A DNA stretch of 64,000 nt from Lytechinus pictus (GCF_037042905.1 NC_087259.1:20108501-20172500), one strand, 5' to 3'; shown: positions 36,576-48,879, counted from the first letter of the stretch. Made by a program: numbers and translations. Notes: generated by a model from the sequence alone, not told the origin.

Positions 36576-37540
36576 TTCCCATAGACTTTACACCTATGCA
36601 AAATACGAGAATCTCAAATCCAATTTTGCAAGTGAAATACGGGCATGATCCCAGCATCTGATCTGTAAATGAAGGCAACACATGCACTCGAAAGATTAGA
36701 ATCTCAGCTACAACACACTAAAAGCTCAGGGATAACTGACAAGAAAAAATGGAGATATGGCTCATGAAAGAGAGGAATGTAGAATCTAGTATCGAGTATC
36801 TATTGAGGTATCAATTTGATCAGAATTATATCGATAATAGATACGCATAGAAAAAACAGCAAATTTATGCTGCATCACAATGTTACGCACGAACACACAC
36901 ACACATATGTGCGCGCACGCAAAATGTCGAAATGCTTCAAATGACCTGAAACGTACCCAAAATTTATTATAGGCCATTTTGAGAATTTTTTTAGCTTTGA
37001 CGATACGCACGCGTCGTGACCTTTACATGACCTTTGATGACTTTGACAGATGCCCTTTGACCTAAAGTTTATTTGATGTAAATATGATTGACTATTGATG
37101 ATCCTTTATGTTGATATGATCAAATTAAGAATTTTACAAAATGGCGCATAGATGACGTCATCATGACCAGATGACCGTGAAAAGCTTAGTATGCAGTCTC
37201 TTTGATAGACTCTAGATATGACAGAAAAATCAGCCAAATTGATTCGGCCAATTCGGAGAAAAGTTGGCAACAAACATAGGTGCTAAAAATAAATAAAGAA
37301 ATAAAGAAAATTCTGATGAAATTAAGAGGTGATCTGTCAAAGACAGACCACTTAACAATAATAAAAAATTATACAATAATAATAACAATTATCATCATCA
37401 TCATCATAAAAATAAAAGTAATAATAATAATGATAGCAATGATAATAATTATCATTATTATAATTATTAAAAAAATTATTCATAATTCTCTTAAGATATA
37501 CATTATATGTACCTAAGCGCTCACATATTTATTAACGTTG
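36576..37540. other. Gene-free stretch with short simple repeats
   Basis: Short CA and GCGC runs at about 36892-36921 and an ATA/ATC-type trinucleotide array at about 37365-37475. TGACCTTTGA-like words repeat around 37018-37065. No gene is recognised. Confidence 0.6.
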
Positions 37541-37745
37541 GCAATTTCCAATCAGTCCTTCCCCAACAAAATGTATGAACATCCTCCACTCCCTGGGGAG
37601 TATTCCAGCCAGTCGCCACTGAGGCACACACTGTGCTAGACAAGCTACCATGATATTTGCATCCTACCAGGTACCCATACCTGGGTGGAGAGTGGCAAAT
37701 TGTGGATTGACACCTTGCCAAAGGGCACTAGGCTGCAGATGAATT
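37541..37745. repeat. Probable dispersed repeat
   Basis: A GC-richer block contains CCACTCCCTGGGGAG, TACCAGGTACCCATACCTGG and ACCTTGCCAAAGGGCACTAG. It shares the CTTGCC-AAGGG core with the block at 34115-34330. No frame with a domain is present. Membership of an ancient dispersed repeat is inferred from style. Confidence 0.35.
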
Positions 37746-38417
37746 TGAACATAAAATGCTCTGATCATAGGGAGAGAGTTAGAACCAACAACACTGCTCT
37801 TCCACAATGTTTCAAGCTCAAATATATCAAAATAAACACAGATTTAAGCTCTTAAAGTGATTCCAAATATTGAAAAATATGATCAAGATTATAAATTTTA
37901 GAACAGAACATTTAAAAATATTCTGTTTTTAACTTGAGAAGTAATTTTAATTTGAGAATACACTTTACCACCTGGGCATAGATGACCACAAATTTTCATA
38001 CAATGTTTAACATGAATATTTCAGAAATGTAAGCAAGCCTACCCCGCTATATTGCAGCTGGGATGCATCTTAAACTACATTAAATATATTCTATTTCTCA
38101 TGAAAAAATGAAGGAAATTGGGTAGTGAGTAATATCCAGATGTACCCCCAAGATTTTCCCTCGTGGTGCTGTGTGTATTACTGTCCATAGGCAGCACCCC
38201 TAGGAATTCTGCAAGATGCAAAAGAATTGATAGATAATCCTAAATGACCTTCATTTTAATTTGTAAGGAAACCTCTTTTTTCTTTTCTTTTTTTTGGCTT
38301 TTCAAACTTCTCAGGACGACTTCCATTGTAGTGATAACCCTTTTTTTTCATTTCAATTTACATCAGCACCCCCACTAAAGAATCATTCACATGGCCCTCG
38401 AGTACTCCCCGTTAATC
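37746..38417. other. 3' flank of the torsin gene
   Basis: AT-rich DNA just downstream (lower coordinates) of the torsin stop codon, probably including its 3' untranslated region. AATAAA-like words are common in such text and none can be singled out. Confidence 0.5.
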
Positions 38418-41400
38418 TTATAATTCTATATGCCTCTCTCTCTGAGCTTTCATCTTCAGTTTATAGAGAACGATGTTTACTTTCTCAGCCACATTCTTAC
38501 ATCCCTTGACGGCGAATACCCGGGATCCTTGTGGTCCGTCAAACTGTAACTCAGCAAGAACCTCATCTTCCAAGGCTGGAGTGGATCTGTACCCGTGCGA
38601 TTCAAACTGGACTCCGATACATTGCCTGACGTGGTATGATTCCAGAGGGAGGAATGGCACATAATGGCTGACCAGATGAGAGCCGATGATTCGAGCCTTG
38701 TAAAAACCAGCTTCTAAATACGATAAGTCCAGAACCGAGTAAGAAAAAAAAACGAATAAAGCCTGATCTCTTTATGGTAACAGTTATCATTCAATTTATT
38801 TTAAGGAGAGTTGGTACTAAAGATTTCTAGCTACTTTGTCAGCAGAAATGAAAATATATGCAAATATGGTTTGTAAATATATATGCACTGACAAAAATGT
38901 GGTGCATTGTTGTAATTTACCACATGGAACTGTATGGTAATCAGAACATCAATGAAAAAGGGAATTTACTAACCAGAGTTTTGACTGATTTCATTTGAGA
39001 TGATTCGCTCCAAATCACGTAAAATAATCTCTCGCCTTCCTTCCCCCCTCTCATACATGTCCCATACATGCTTGTTGATTGCTTGTGCAGCTAGATTACT
39101 GTTACAAAGAAAGAAATAGTAGTAAAAGTTATGACGGTAATTCAACAGATACCCCCAATTCAGCCAAAGTTCAATTACCCTAAATGACCTTTGACCTTGG
39201 TCATGTGACATGAAACTCATGCAGGATGTTATGTGATACTTGATTAACACTATGTCCAAGTTTCATGAACTAGGTCCACATACTTTTTAAGTTATGCTGT
39301 CATTTCAAAAAATTAACCTTAATTAAGATTTGGTGACGACGCTGCCGCCGCCGTCGGAAAAGCGGTGCCTATAGTCTAACTCTGCTATGAAGGTGAGACA
39401 ATAAAAACTGGGAGCAGCTCAGGAAAATATGGCTATCAGAGTTGGCAACCTCAAATTATCTGAAAACAGGACTTTTCCTAATTCACATTGACAGCTCTTT
39501 ACATATAGGCAAAGAAATAATGTGGTATTGTATGTCACTTTGATATGTAACTTTGAAATAATTTTTTTTTTCTGAGCTTTTCAAAAAAAAAAAAAATTAT
39601 ATAATATTGAGATTGTAACATGAATGTTCAGTAGCATCAACAATCTGGTAATAAGTTGGTATTAAGTTTCATCCATTTCAGAGTTTGTGAAATCTGCCTC
39701 TACCAACCTTCTAAATATAAAAATGGTTTTCCTGAAATCAATCCCATCGACTTTGGCATGGTGATCTAAGTAGCTCTTGATACTGTCTAGCAAGCCTGGT
39801 GGCATGTTGTCTACCTCATCAAATATGAACACATGATGGGGGCATGATGATACCTTGGATTTCAATAATGACACCAGCTCGTCCTGCAGAACAGGGAATT
39901 TAAAAAAGAGAAGAACGGAGTAAAATGGGAGGATGGAGAGAAAAGAAGGAGGGGGAAAACTGGAAAGTGGAGAGAAGAGAATGAAAATTTGAGAAAGGAA
40001 AGAGAGAGAGACGGACAGCGGCGTAACAGGGGTCGGTGGCCAGGGGGGGCAAGAGCCAAAAATTTCCCGGTCATACAGCATACCGTAACCTCGTACTAGT
40101 GTGAGTGGGTCATAATGGTATGAACAGGCGTATTATAATGGTGTAATGGGGCGACTATTTTGAGAGGGTCAGATATTGCGTATCGGGCAGAATTTATCTT
40201 TTTAAAACATGTTGCGAGCGAGCGAAGCGAGCGAGCAAAAATTTTGACATTTTTAAATACAAAAAAAAAATCAATTTTGTGATAGATTTTGACATGATAT
40301 CCAGAGAATATATATTAATCTTCTTTCTTTCCATTCCTTTTGTTGTGAACAGGAATTTTTGCAGCAGTAGCGTGAAGAGTAAAGAAAACAGGGGCGCAGT
40401 ATGGCGCATGTACTAAAAAGCTGCTTAATATAAATCCCGAGCGGGCGAAGCGAGCGAGAAAAAAAATCACCTTTTCATGATAATCTAACTTTGCTATATT
40501 TTTTGATATATTCAGTAAATAAAATCATAGTCCTACACTTTTTCTGTGCTTTTCCTTCCTCTTTTTTTTTGTTGCAGAACTTTTAGGGGCCATGGCCCAA
40601 CCCTTCCATACTCACATACGGCAGTGCTATGTGGTTGGGGTCCTGGGCGGAGCCCCCGAAACTTCTTGATATCAAAGCCATTTAAACCCCGCAGATTGCC
40701 GCTATATGTTGCGGGTATATATATACAGGATATAGCTTTTACACAACACATTCATTCAACCCAGTTGCGTAATGAACCAAATATTGTGAGGGGTCAAAAC
40801 ATAGCGACGTGGGAAAATTGGTAAAAAGTCGCCAGCGAGCAAAGCGAGCTGGGAAAAAAATAATTGCCAATTGAAATTAAATTTCAATTCTGTGATAGAT
40901 ATTTCCATTATATTCAGCAAATAACATACTTCATTGTTTCCATTCGTTTCATTAATTTGTCTCCTATATTTCTTTTATTTCCCCTTGGGTGTGGAACCAA
41001 GACCCCCCACGCCTGTACGCCAGTGATTGAACGAAAAGCTTAATGTAGGAAGGGTCCCTACAGGGGGGTGTTATAGAGCCATTTGAATGTTAGGCCTTTA
41101 GATGAGGAGCCCCTACTGCATGGGGTCTGGGGCAAAGCTTTTTTGAATAAAATTTAGCAAGCTTACAGCAGAATGTTGTATGCATGCAGTCCGTCTTCCC
41201 GCTCTTTATTTTCAATCCTCGGCAGCCCGGTCGTGTTATTAAGTATTTTTTTTCTTGTTCTTTGTTTTCCAATTTAGCTTTTGACGAATTCTATCTTCAT
41301 TTCCCGCTAATATTTGCCACTTTGTTATCTTTGAATTTATTTCCCATCATGCTATTGCTTTACCTAGGCCTATTTCGGAATGATTTGTTCTTTCTCAAAT

Positions 41401-44033
41401 GTTCTTTCGTTCTTTTTCCTGCTTTCCTTCCTTTTCCATAAAAAATAATAAGTTCTTTGTTTTCTTTTGATTTTCCCTTTCCCTTTCCTCCTTTCCTTTT
41501 CCCTTTTCCTCCCCCTTCCCTTTCTTCCCCCTCCCTTTTTCTTTTTTTTCCCGTTTTTTTTTTATTTTCCCGGTAAAATCCGCCAGGGGGGGTAACTTGC
41601 CCCCCCTGCCCCCCCGCCTGTTACGCCACTGGAGACGGAGGGAAGGGAGAGATATAGCGTAAGACAATGCATAAGCAATGTTGTGTCTCGCCCACTTGTG
41701 AAAGTAACCAGAAATATTGACCTTGCCATGTGACCTCTGAACACAATAACATGCAGGTCTCCTATGTACAGCTACAACCTAAGTTTGGTTCAAAAGTGAC
41801 TTACATGAGAAAAATCGAATTAAGATAATTCCCTTGGAAAGAGATGTCCTCTTCATAGGAATGGGGGCTTTACCAGCAGTTGAAGAGTAAATTCTTTCAG
41901 CAGCTTCGAAGCTATCCCAGGATGACTTCACAATTGTAAAGAACAAAGCCTAGCCCCTGATATAAACCTGACAAAATAGAACCCTATTCTTGAAAGAAAT
42001 ATCTCCATTTTCATGATTTTTGCTCTAGATGTCTGATTTGGATGATAAAAATATTGACTGGCTCTTCAGTTTCAAGGGACATCAAATATATTGCCCTTAA
42101 AATATCCATATTGCCCTCATCTAAAGACTCTGGCCAATATGATTCTGTTGCGGGAAATACCGGTATATTTGATGTTTCCCTCAAGGCCAGTCAATGTTAT
42201 AAATATTGAATTGAATTAATGCATTACCTTGTAATACTGGAGTAAGTCTTTATGTGGATAGTCCTTGGTCGATATCTTCTGAGTCACAAAAGTGCTATCC
42301 ATCCCATATGTGAACAGACTTTCGACAACCAGACGAGTGATGTGGTTCTTTCCGGTTCCAGCAGGTCCATGCAGGGATAAGACTAAGGGCTTCTGTGGAT
42401 TACGATTGGTCACATGACCGTCAATAGCACCAAGGACGGTACTCTGCGCCAATGACTGGCCAAACAGATGTTGCTTGAAAGACCCGTCAAGAGCTAGAAA
42501 AATAATGAATATAGACATTGCTCAGTGTACATTTTTTGTTGTAGACCTTACCACCCCCCCCCCCTGCATACCACTGGCGGATCCGGGGGGGGGGGGGTTT
42601 GGCCGGGGGGCAAACCCGGTCTGTTTCCCCCCTTTTGAGGGGCACAATTAAAATTTGTAATGTAAAAATGCTGTTAATTCAGAAATGTTCTTATTTTTTG
42701 TTGAAAACCATTTTTTTTCTTTTTTGCTTGTAAAATTTTTCCTCAGGAAAATGTGCCCCCCCCCCTTTGGGAATTCCTGGATCCACCCTTGCTCCATACA
42801 CACATATTTATATTAAGAAGACTATTACAGGCCTCCTTGTGATCAGAATGAAATTTCATACACATGTATTCAATTTAGTATACTCCTTGTGATTGTAATT
42901 AAAATCTAAATATGACATAATTATTGTGCAATATCACTCACTATTTTATAAAATAAGAATGATAATTGTAGGGTTGAGAAATTATAAGTTCATTTAAGGT
43001 TAGAAAATAATGAAGTTCAAAGTTGTAGCTCATATTAATCAATAATCAAACCAAGGGTGAAATTAAGTGAAACTAGGAGATGCAAAGAAATTAAACTGAA
43101 GTCAAAGAAAATCTGGTGTCGTGTCTGTGTTTGTGTTTATTAAAAATCACTTCTCTTCTTATACCATAGGCCTTTCTGGCCAACATCAAATTTGTAGCTA
43201 TAAAAACATAACACTATTTGAATGAACCTAAATCTCACCAATGAAATTAAAGAAAATAGGAGAGCCAAGCTAAAATGTAGTAATCCAATTCATAATATAA
43301 ATGAAGGTGATAAAAGATGTCTGGGTGATTATGTACCGGTAATAATGGCATTAGAAACTAAGGAGTCAGGAGAGGGATGGAGTGAGTGGAACACCGAGTA
43401 AAGAAGGAATGAAGATGACAAAAGAGAATCAGAGGAAAGGAATTCAATATGGAAAAGGATGAATGAAAACTGAATATAATTAAACTCAAGTAACCTAAGT
43501 TCACACTTCAAGGACAGTACTGAAAAGAAATGAAAATGAACTCAAGTCTAGACGGAACAGAAATGTAAAACAGCTGAAGAAAACACAAGTAAAAGAAAAT
43601 GTACAAAATAGGAAAATTACAAAACAATCATCCCACATGATGATGATGATGATTTTGATGATGATGATGAATGTGAACAGAAAATATATGAGAATGAAAG
43701 GCTTATTAAAAAAATGCCTTTCTTTTCTTCTTTTCTTTTTTTATTGTTTTTGCTGAAGATTTAATATTACTGATATTTTCATTTAAGCTTATTCTAAATA
43801 GTTAATTGTCACTCCATGGTAAAGGACCCCAAGCCAAAAATGGGGAAAGAATACTGACCAGAAACATTTGGCTTATAACTCCACTCATGGAAGCAGCATT
43901 CAACTCCCGAGTAGCAGAGTGGGTTGAATGTATTCAAGTTTTTCTTAGCCCATAGCAGAATCCCTGCTTGAGTACTGAGTACACTGAAACACAGTGTGAT
44001 GAAAAGCCCAATAAACTTTGCAGCATTCATCAT
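38418..44033 (-). CDS. Torsin-family AAA+ ATPase, five exons
   Basis: Torsins are ATPases of the ER lumen and nuclear envelope that need LAP1/LULL1-type activators and act in membrane and nuclear-envelope homeostasis. Minus-strand exons 44033-43859, 42493-42228, 39883-39708, 39098-38974 and 38713-38418 have GT...AG borders and phases 1, 0, 2, 1. Their total of 1038 nt gives 345 residues, close to human torsinA (332). Residues 1-23 form a signal peptide, followed by a CYSGVECC segment. Walker A is GPAGTGKN at 101-108 (torsin-type Asn), Walker B FIFDEVDNM has D169-E170, sensor 1 is FRSN near 204-207, and the torsin-specific GCK is at 318-320. VPFLPLE (266-272) and Cys279 are also family features. 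Where human torsinA has the Glu pair 302/303, this protein has Glu-Leu. The acceptor of exon 5 could be 3 nt further in (38710). Intron 2 holds a 1.6-kb hAT copy and intron 1 a 220-bp MITE. The family is certain; the member (torsin-1/2/3) is not. Confidence 0.95.
40016..41631. mobile_element. hAT-family element, copy B, in torsin intron 2
   Basis: Ends CAGCGGCGTAACAGG and CCTGTTACGCCACTG are as in copy A, with perfect 8-bp duplications GAGACGGA at 40008-40015 and 41632-41639. It sits 132 bp from the exon 3 acceptor, and its T/C-rich tract (about 41400-41570) gives GA-rich RNA in the torsin transcript sense. No transposase is present. Similarity to copy A extends over the whole length with indels. 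Confidence 0.92.
42572..42791. mobile_element. 220-bp hAT-like MITE in torsin intron 1
   Basis: Ends CACTGGCGGATCCGGGGG and CCTGGATCCACCCTTG form an imperfect inverted repeat around GGATCC. Flanks CTGCATAC (42564-42571) and CTCCATAC (42792-42799) match at 7 of 8. G- and C-runs lie inside both ends. It lies 79 bp from the acceptor side of intron 1. Confidence 0.65.
42800..43858 (-). other. Torsin intron 1, remainder
   Basis: AT-rich intron without further genes. A GAT trinucleotide run lies at about 43637-43672. The splice donor (CTG|GTCAGT in the minus sense) is at 43858-43853. Confidence 0.7.
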
Positions 44034-44344
44034 TCAAATCTGAAAAAAGATAAATAAGTGAAAAACTAGAGTGGGTAAATTGAGTCCTTTCATTGCAGGC
44101 ACTGGCAGTTTGAATTGAAATATAAAAAGACATGATTACATTTAGAGCTTAATGATCTTAAGAATACTAAAAAGATGAATCAGGGTTTAATACTTAAATG
44201 CATTTGAGCATTTCAAAGTAACTTCCATGTACTTTCATGAGTACATGTCATTACCCCTAATACTAGGTCTGTTTGTTTTCAGTACAATGAATTGATCTCG
44301 ATTATAGGTCTAGACCGCAGAACTAAGGTCCCACAAGTATAACA

Positions 44345-44671
44345 TATAAACACTTTAATAATTATGATCTATGTACAAAACTTAATTTAGAAGAAAAATA
44401 TAGTGAACATACCAGAGGTCACAGTAAAAAATTGTTCATACCAAGGACAAAGACCCAGAAATATAGGAATTCTTTTTATGTTAGAATACGTAAGACATGG
44501 AATAGCCTAAATAATGAAGTTGTCACTGCCCCAAGTGTGCACAGTTTTGAAGCTGCCCTGGATAGATGCTGGAAAAATGAGCCAATAAAATATGACTACG
44601 AAAGCCCTGTTCCCGGAAGTGAGCCAGCCATCTTGAGGAGGAAAAACATAGAACTGAATACAGAGGCATAA
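44345..44671 (+). pseudogene. Retrotransposon C-terminal fragment 1
   Basis: The translation shows YSEHTRGHSKKLF, KYRNSFYVRIRKTWNSLNNE and VVTAPSVHSFEAALDRCW. The order TRGH...R..FF..R....WNSLP..VV.A.S...FK..LD matches the conserved C-terminus of CR1/Jockey-group retrotransposon proteins. It is cut off upstream and so is an old 5'-truncated copy. Confidence 0.75.
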
Positions 44672-44959
44672 CATGCCTACATTCAGAAACTTCCCTAGGT
44701 ATCTCTAGGTATGTCTGTGCAGTCCCCCTTGTCTGCGCACACGCGTATCTGCATAATTCTAGTGAAAGATATGCACCGACCCAAAACTTTACACCTGCAA
44801 TACATAGACAGATATTCATTTTAAAAATCTTACTCAAAATGGTGGTAAAATAATGAATTTCGGGCGTTTCATGTGATTGCCTCAAAATGCAGTCTTTCTC
44901 ATCAAAATCCCTGAATATGTGTGTAAAGTGAATGGGTGCACAAACATGGGGCACCATTT

Positions 44960-45418
44960 AATTGTTCAGTCTGAGCTATACCGTATGAGTTACCATATGA
45001 GCAACGTCTAGAGAGACTAAACCTTCACTTACTGTTTTATAGAAGACAAAGAGGAGATATGATTACTGTTTACAAACTGTTAAATGGAAAGTTTGGGATC
45101 TCGAGTGACACATTCTTCACACCAGCAATCCATTCAGCAACTAGAGGTCACAAGTTCAAGCTTTTCACAGGGCGATCTCAGTTGGAACTTAGGAGTATTT
45201 TTTTAGTCAGAGTAATATCTGAAGTAGTGGAAGCTAAATCAGTGGAAATGTTTAAACATCTGTTGGATAAATTTTGGTGGGGGAAAGATTTAAAACCTCC
45301 ATTTCTCAACGCATGTAAAGTCTCACAAGACACAAGTTTAAACTGTCTAGATAATCGTCAATTACCAGAAGTAAAGACCAGAAAACCTACAGGAGAAGTC
45401 GTTCATTTCCGTACCTGA
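44960..45418 (+). pseudogene. Retrotransposon C-terminal fragment 2
   Basis: The translation shows LPYEQRLERLNLHLLFYRRQ, RGDMITVYKLLNGKFGI, SATRGHKFKLFTGRSQLELR and AKSVEMFKHLLDKFW. This is the same conserved C-terminal layout as fragment 1 but from a different subfamily. The usual WNSLP motif is altered (ISEVVEAKS), showing decay. The tail stop is at 45416-45418. Confidence 0.75.
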
Positions 45419-45673
45419 TGTGATGTGATGACTGGCCGAGGTTTTTTACAAGGAAACAATATAAATTTCTCTCAAATTTTCTGAGATTTAATTTTGGCAC
45501 ACTTACTCATAAGAATATCAATATACGGTAGCCTTTATATTATAGGCAATGATAGGGAACATTATCAACTGAAAATTGTTGTGATAAAAAAAAAAAGATT
45601 AATTTCAAGTTAGATTGTTAGGTGCGCAGACATGGGCCCACGATCATAGATCTACAATGAATTGATCTCGATT

Positions 45674-46486
45674 CGATTCTCAACCGCCAAGGTGCCACCG
45701 CATAACTATTCAATTGTATTGCTAGCCCATCGCTCAGCTCCCGGTGCAGTTCCGTGGGGAATCCCCCATTCTCAAAATAGATCCTCGAGTCCTCTCGTCT
45801 CGCGCCGGCCATCACCAATTCGGCAATTTCCCCCATTTCAATTCTTAATAGTTTGCAGTTTTATATCAAATTCATGAACAATGACTTAAAATTTCCGAAG
45901 CTTTATGGATTTATCAAAGTTTTTATCATACTAACCGACCACAAAAAGGCACAAATACAAGAAATTCACAAACTTTAGTTTAGTCAGACGTGTCGACGAA
46001 GTTTTGTACCTGTCTGAGCTGACCTAGGCAAATACCACAGCGCAGCTAGCTGCTGGCATGGCGCGCGCATTGCCTGCGCTGCTGAACAAGATCGGATTGT
46101 GTACTATGGCAAGCAACTTGGCACTTTATTTATTTATTTATTTGTTTAATTATTTATTAATTTATCCATTTATTCATATTCCACAAATTTTCAAAGTACA
46201 TTTCATAATAATTCATTTATAGTAGAAATATACATCATCTGTAGTTTTGAAACGTACCAATAAAATGAACAAAAAAAGTGGAGGGGCCGGCCTGCATGCT
46301 GAAAAGCAAAGCGTTTTTATAAGTGTAAACCTTGGTGTAAACCCATAGTATACATCTCTATGGTAGACCCCTATCGAAATTATATACAAGGGTATGAACA
46401 GGGGTATGAATATAGCAAAATAATCAGCAAAATCCTATCAATATTGATATAAACACTGAAACACGAATGTATATACACTATATATA
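45674..46486. other. Gene-free flank, partly CpG-bearing
   Basis: 45674-46080 is GC-richer with CpG-containing words such as GGCGCGCGCATTGCC near 46059. It lies about 2 kb upstream of the torsin start on the minus strand, so it could hold a promoter or 5' exon, but nothing direct shows this. A TTTATTTATTTA stretch follows at about 46124-46170. Confidence 0.4.
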
Positions 46487-46490
46487 TTAA

Positions 46491-48879
46491 AGGTCAAGTC
46501 CACCCCAGGAAAATGTTGATTTAAATATAAATAGAAAAAAATCAAACTAGCATAATGCTGAAAATTTCATCAAAATCGGATGTAAAATAAGAAAGTTATG
46601 ATATTTTAAAGTTAAGTTTCGCTTATTTTTCAAAAAAAACAGTGATATGCACAACTCAGTGACATGCAAATGAGACAGTCGATGATGTCCCTCATTCACT
46701 ATTTCTTTTGTTTTTTATTGTTTGAATTAAACAATATTTCATTTTTTACAAATTTGACAATATTATGGAACTTGACTGAACCATATAGTATTAAACAATG
46801 CTAATTCCATATGTTCAGGGAGAAATTATTGTTGTTTCACTTGATAATGAGAAGAAAATTAGAATGTTTCATATTTCATATTATAAAATACAAAAGAAAT
46901 AGTGAGTGGATGCATGGGCGGAAATCCCAGGGGGGACAGGGGGGACGTGTCCCCCCTACCAAAAATAGTAGGGGGGACACAATATCAAATGGCCCCCCTA
47001 CTATTTTTGGTCTTTTATGATGGAAAAAAATGCATCATTCACATTCGAAATAATACATGTCTTTTGAACTAAATGACCTTACATTTTGGGTGAAAACTTT
47101 TTTTTTGCTTGTCAAATATTCCAGAGTGAATAAAATAAGATGAGGGGAAGACTTGGAAAATAAAAAGAATCTTTCATGTCACTATATAAAATTTTCGGTC
47201 GCGCTTCGCGCTCGCATTGCCTGTTAGGTGATTGTTCAATATGGATCTTAAATATCAAGTTTGGAAGTCAATATACATTACACATTTCACCTCGGAAATC
47301 GAACTTTCATTATTTTGTGTGATTTACAAACTGATTTTTAAAAGGTGCTCTGTTGAAATTATAGCTTTATGGTCTGAATATTGAAATTTTCTGCTCGTGC
47401 TGAGCGCTCGCAAATTTCGATTTATTAAGTACCTATTATTTTGCGCTCGCATTAATGGTTAAAAAAATATTTTAACTGATGCATTCTATTCAGAATTACA
47501 AAAGTGCTTGAAATGTCCAGTTTTCAGGCCATAATATCATCAGATCCCCCCCCCCCCCTCATTAGGCATTAATAAATAAGATATTAATTTAATGATTAAA
47601 TTGTCCCTTTTGTTTCATCTCGCGCTTAGCAAGAGGGATAGTAAGATAGTCATCATTTTCATATGACATGTCCTAAGGATGTCCCAGTCCTATGTCAAAA
47701 CTCAAATAATAATGAAAAATATCAGCTCTTTATTAAGTGCGATCCATATCCACCTCACGATTTTCCTACAAAGTGCTTGAAATAAATAGCTGAAATTAAC
47801 TTCTTTTTTTTCAGATTGGAATATCATATAGTTTAAGCTCGCGCTTCGCGCTCGCTCTGATTTTTCATAATAAAAGATGTGTAGAATGCCTAGATTCTAG
47901 GTCTGAATATGAAACACGCCCGCGCATGTTTATTCAGATACTCAACTTGTTCTATATTTAAATCGTTATCCAGTTTCAGATCACAATATCAAAAACTCTG
48001 CTCGCGCTTTGTGCTCGCATTATTAATGTAGGAAGATCCCCTATTACTCATTCTTTTCATGATTTACAAAACATGAATAGAGTGTGCCGTTTTTAGGTCT
48101 AAATCTCGATTTTTTTTCCGCTCGCGCTTCGCGCTCGCATCAATTGTTTAATTATATACCTATCTGTTTGAATTACAAAAAGTGCTTAGAATTTTAATTC
48201 CTTAGGTAAAAATGTCAAAAAATTTCAACTCGCGCTTCGCACTCGCATTATTTAATTGTTGAAATATGTAACGTCTTCATGGCTAACTGCAAGCAGTCTT
48301 TAACAGGTACCTTTTCCATCAGATCATTTCTGCTCGCACTTCGCGTTCGTAGTACTTATTTATTTGCATACACATCTTTTTCGGGATAACAAACATTGCC
48401 CAGAATGTTAAAATTTTAGGAAAAAATACGTAAAATCCCCCCCCCCTAAAAAAAAAAAAAAAAATTGCTCGCGCTTCGCGCTCGCATTATATAAATATTG
48501 ATTATGATATTATATATTTATGTTGATTTATAAGAATAAAGCTAAAAAGTGACCACGAAGACTACCCCTTTAATGAAACAAACAAAAATCATCATCGAGC
48601 GGCCAATCGGGGATTAAAATATGGCTGAACCCCCCCCCCTATTGGCGAAGGCTGGATCCGCCCCTGTGGTCCCCCCTACCTTTCGGGACAGATTTCCGCC
48701 CATGAGTGGATGATGTCATCAGTCTCCTCATACCGACTATAGGATGTGCATATAACTGTTGTGAAATTAAGTGAAACTTTAAAATGTCATAACTTTCTTA
48801 TTTTACATCCGATTTTGATGAAATTTTCAGTGTTTTGTTTGTTGTTCAAATAAACTTTTTGTTGGGGTGGACTTGTCCT
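46491..48879. mobile_element. TTAA-flanked MITE, interrupted copy
   Basis: It begins AGGTCAAGTCCACCCC, ends GGGGTGGACTTGTCCT, and is flanked by TTAA (46487-46490 and 48880-48883). Same family as 3752-4309. A 1792-bp element plus one 8-bp duplication sits inside it; without these its length is about 589 bp, close to the uninterrupted 558-bp copy, which serves as the empty-site control. Confidence 0.85.
46913..48704. mobile_element. hAT-like element with motif array, nested (8-bp TSD)
   Basis: It begins CATGGGCGGAAAT and ends ATTTCCGCCCATG. It is flanked by perfect 8-bp duplications AGTGGATG (46905-46912 and 48705-48712). The interior is an array of ~100-140-bp monomers each carrying a version of GCTCGCGCTTCGCGCTCGCA (about 47201, 47393, 47836, 48000, 48119, 48228, 48330, 48466). 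No transposase is visible. The family recurs as a short copy at 60524-60728. Confidence 0.88.

Larger units (their letters stand above)
44304..45652 (+). mobile_element. Retrotransposon 3' fragments between 21-bp direct repeats
   Basis: A 21-bp sequence (starting TACAATGAATTGATC) occurs identically at 44283-44303 and 45653-45673. Between these lie two plus-strand C-terminal pieces of non-LTR retrotransposons. A long direct repeat is what target-primed insertion can leave. The presence of two overlapping C-terminal pieces instead of one element complicates this, so either a composite insertion or local duplication is possible. Confidence 0.5.

Noticed and set aside
47195..48490. CRISPR-like array (conserved 19-20-bp core with spacers)
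   Set aside because: Spacers are homologous to each other, the genome is eukaryotic, and the cores lie inside a transposon.
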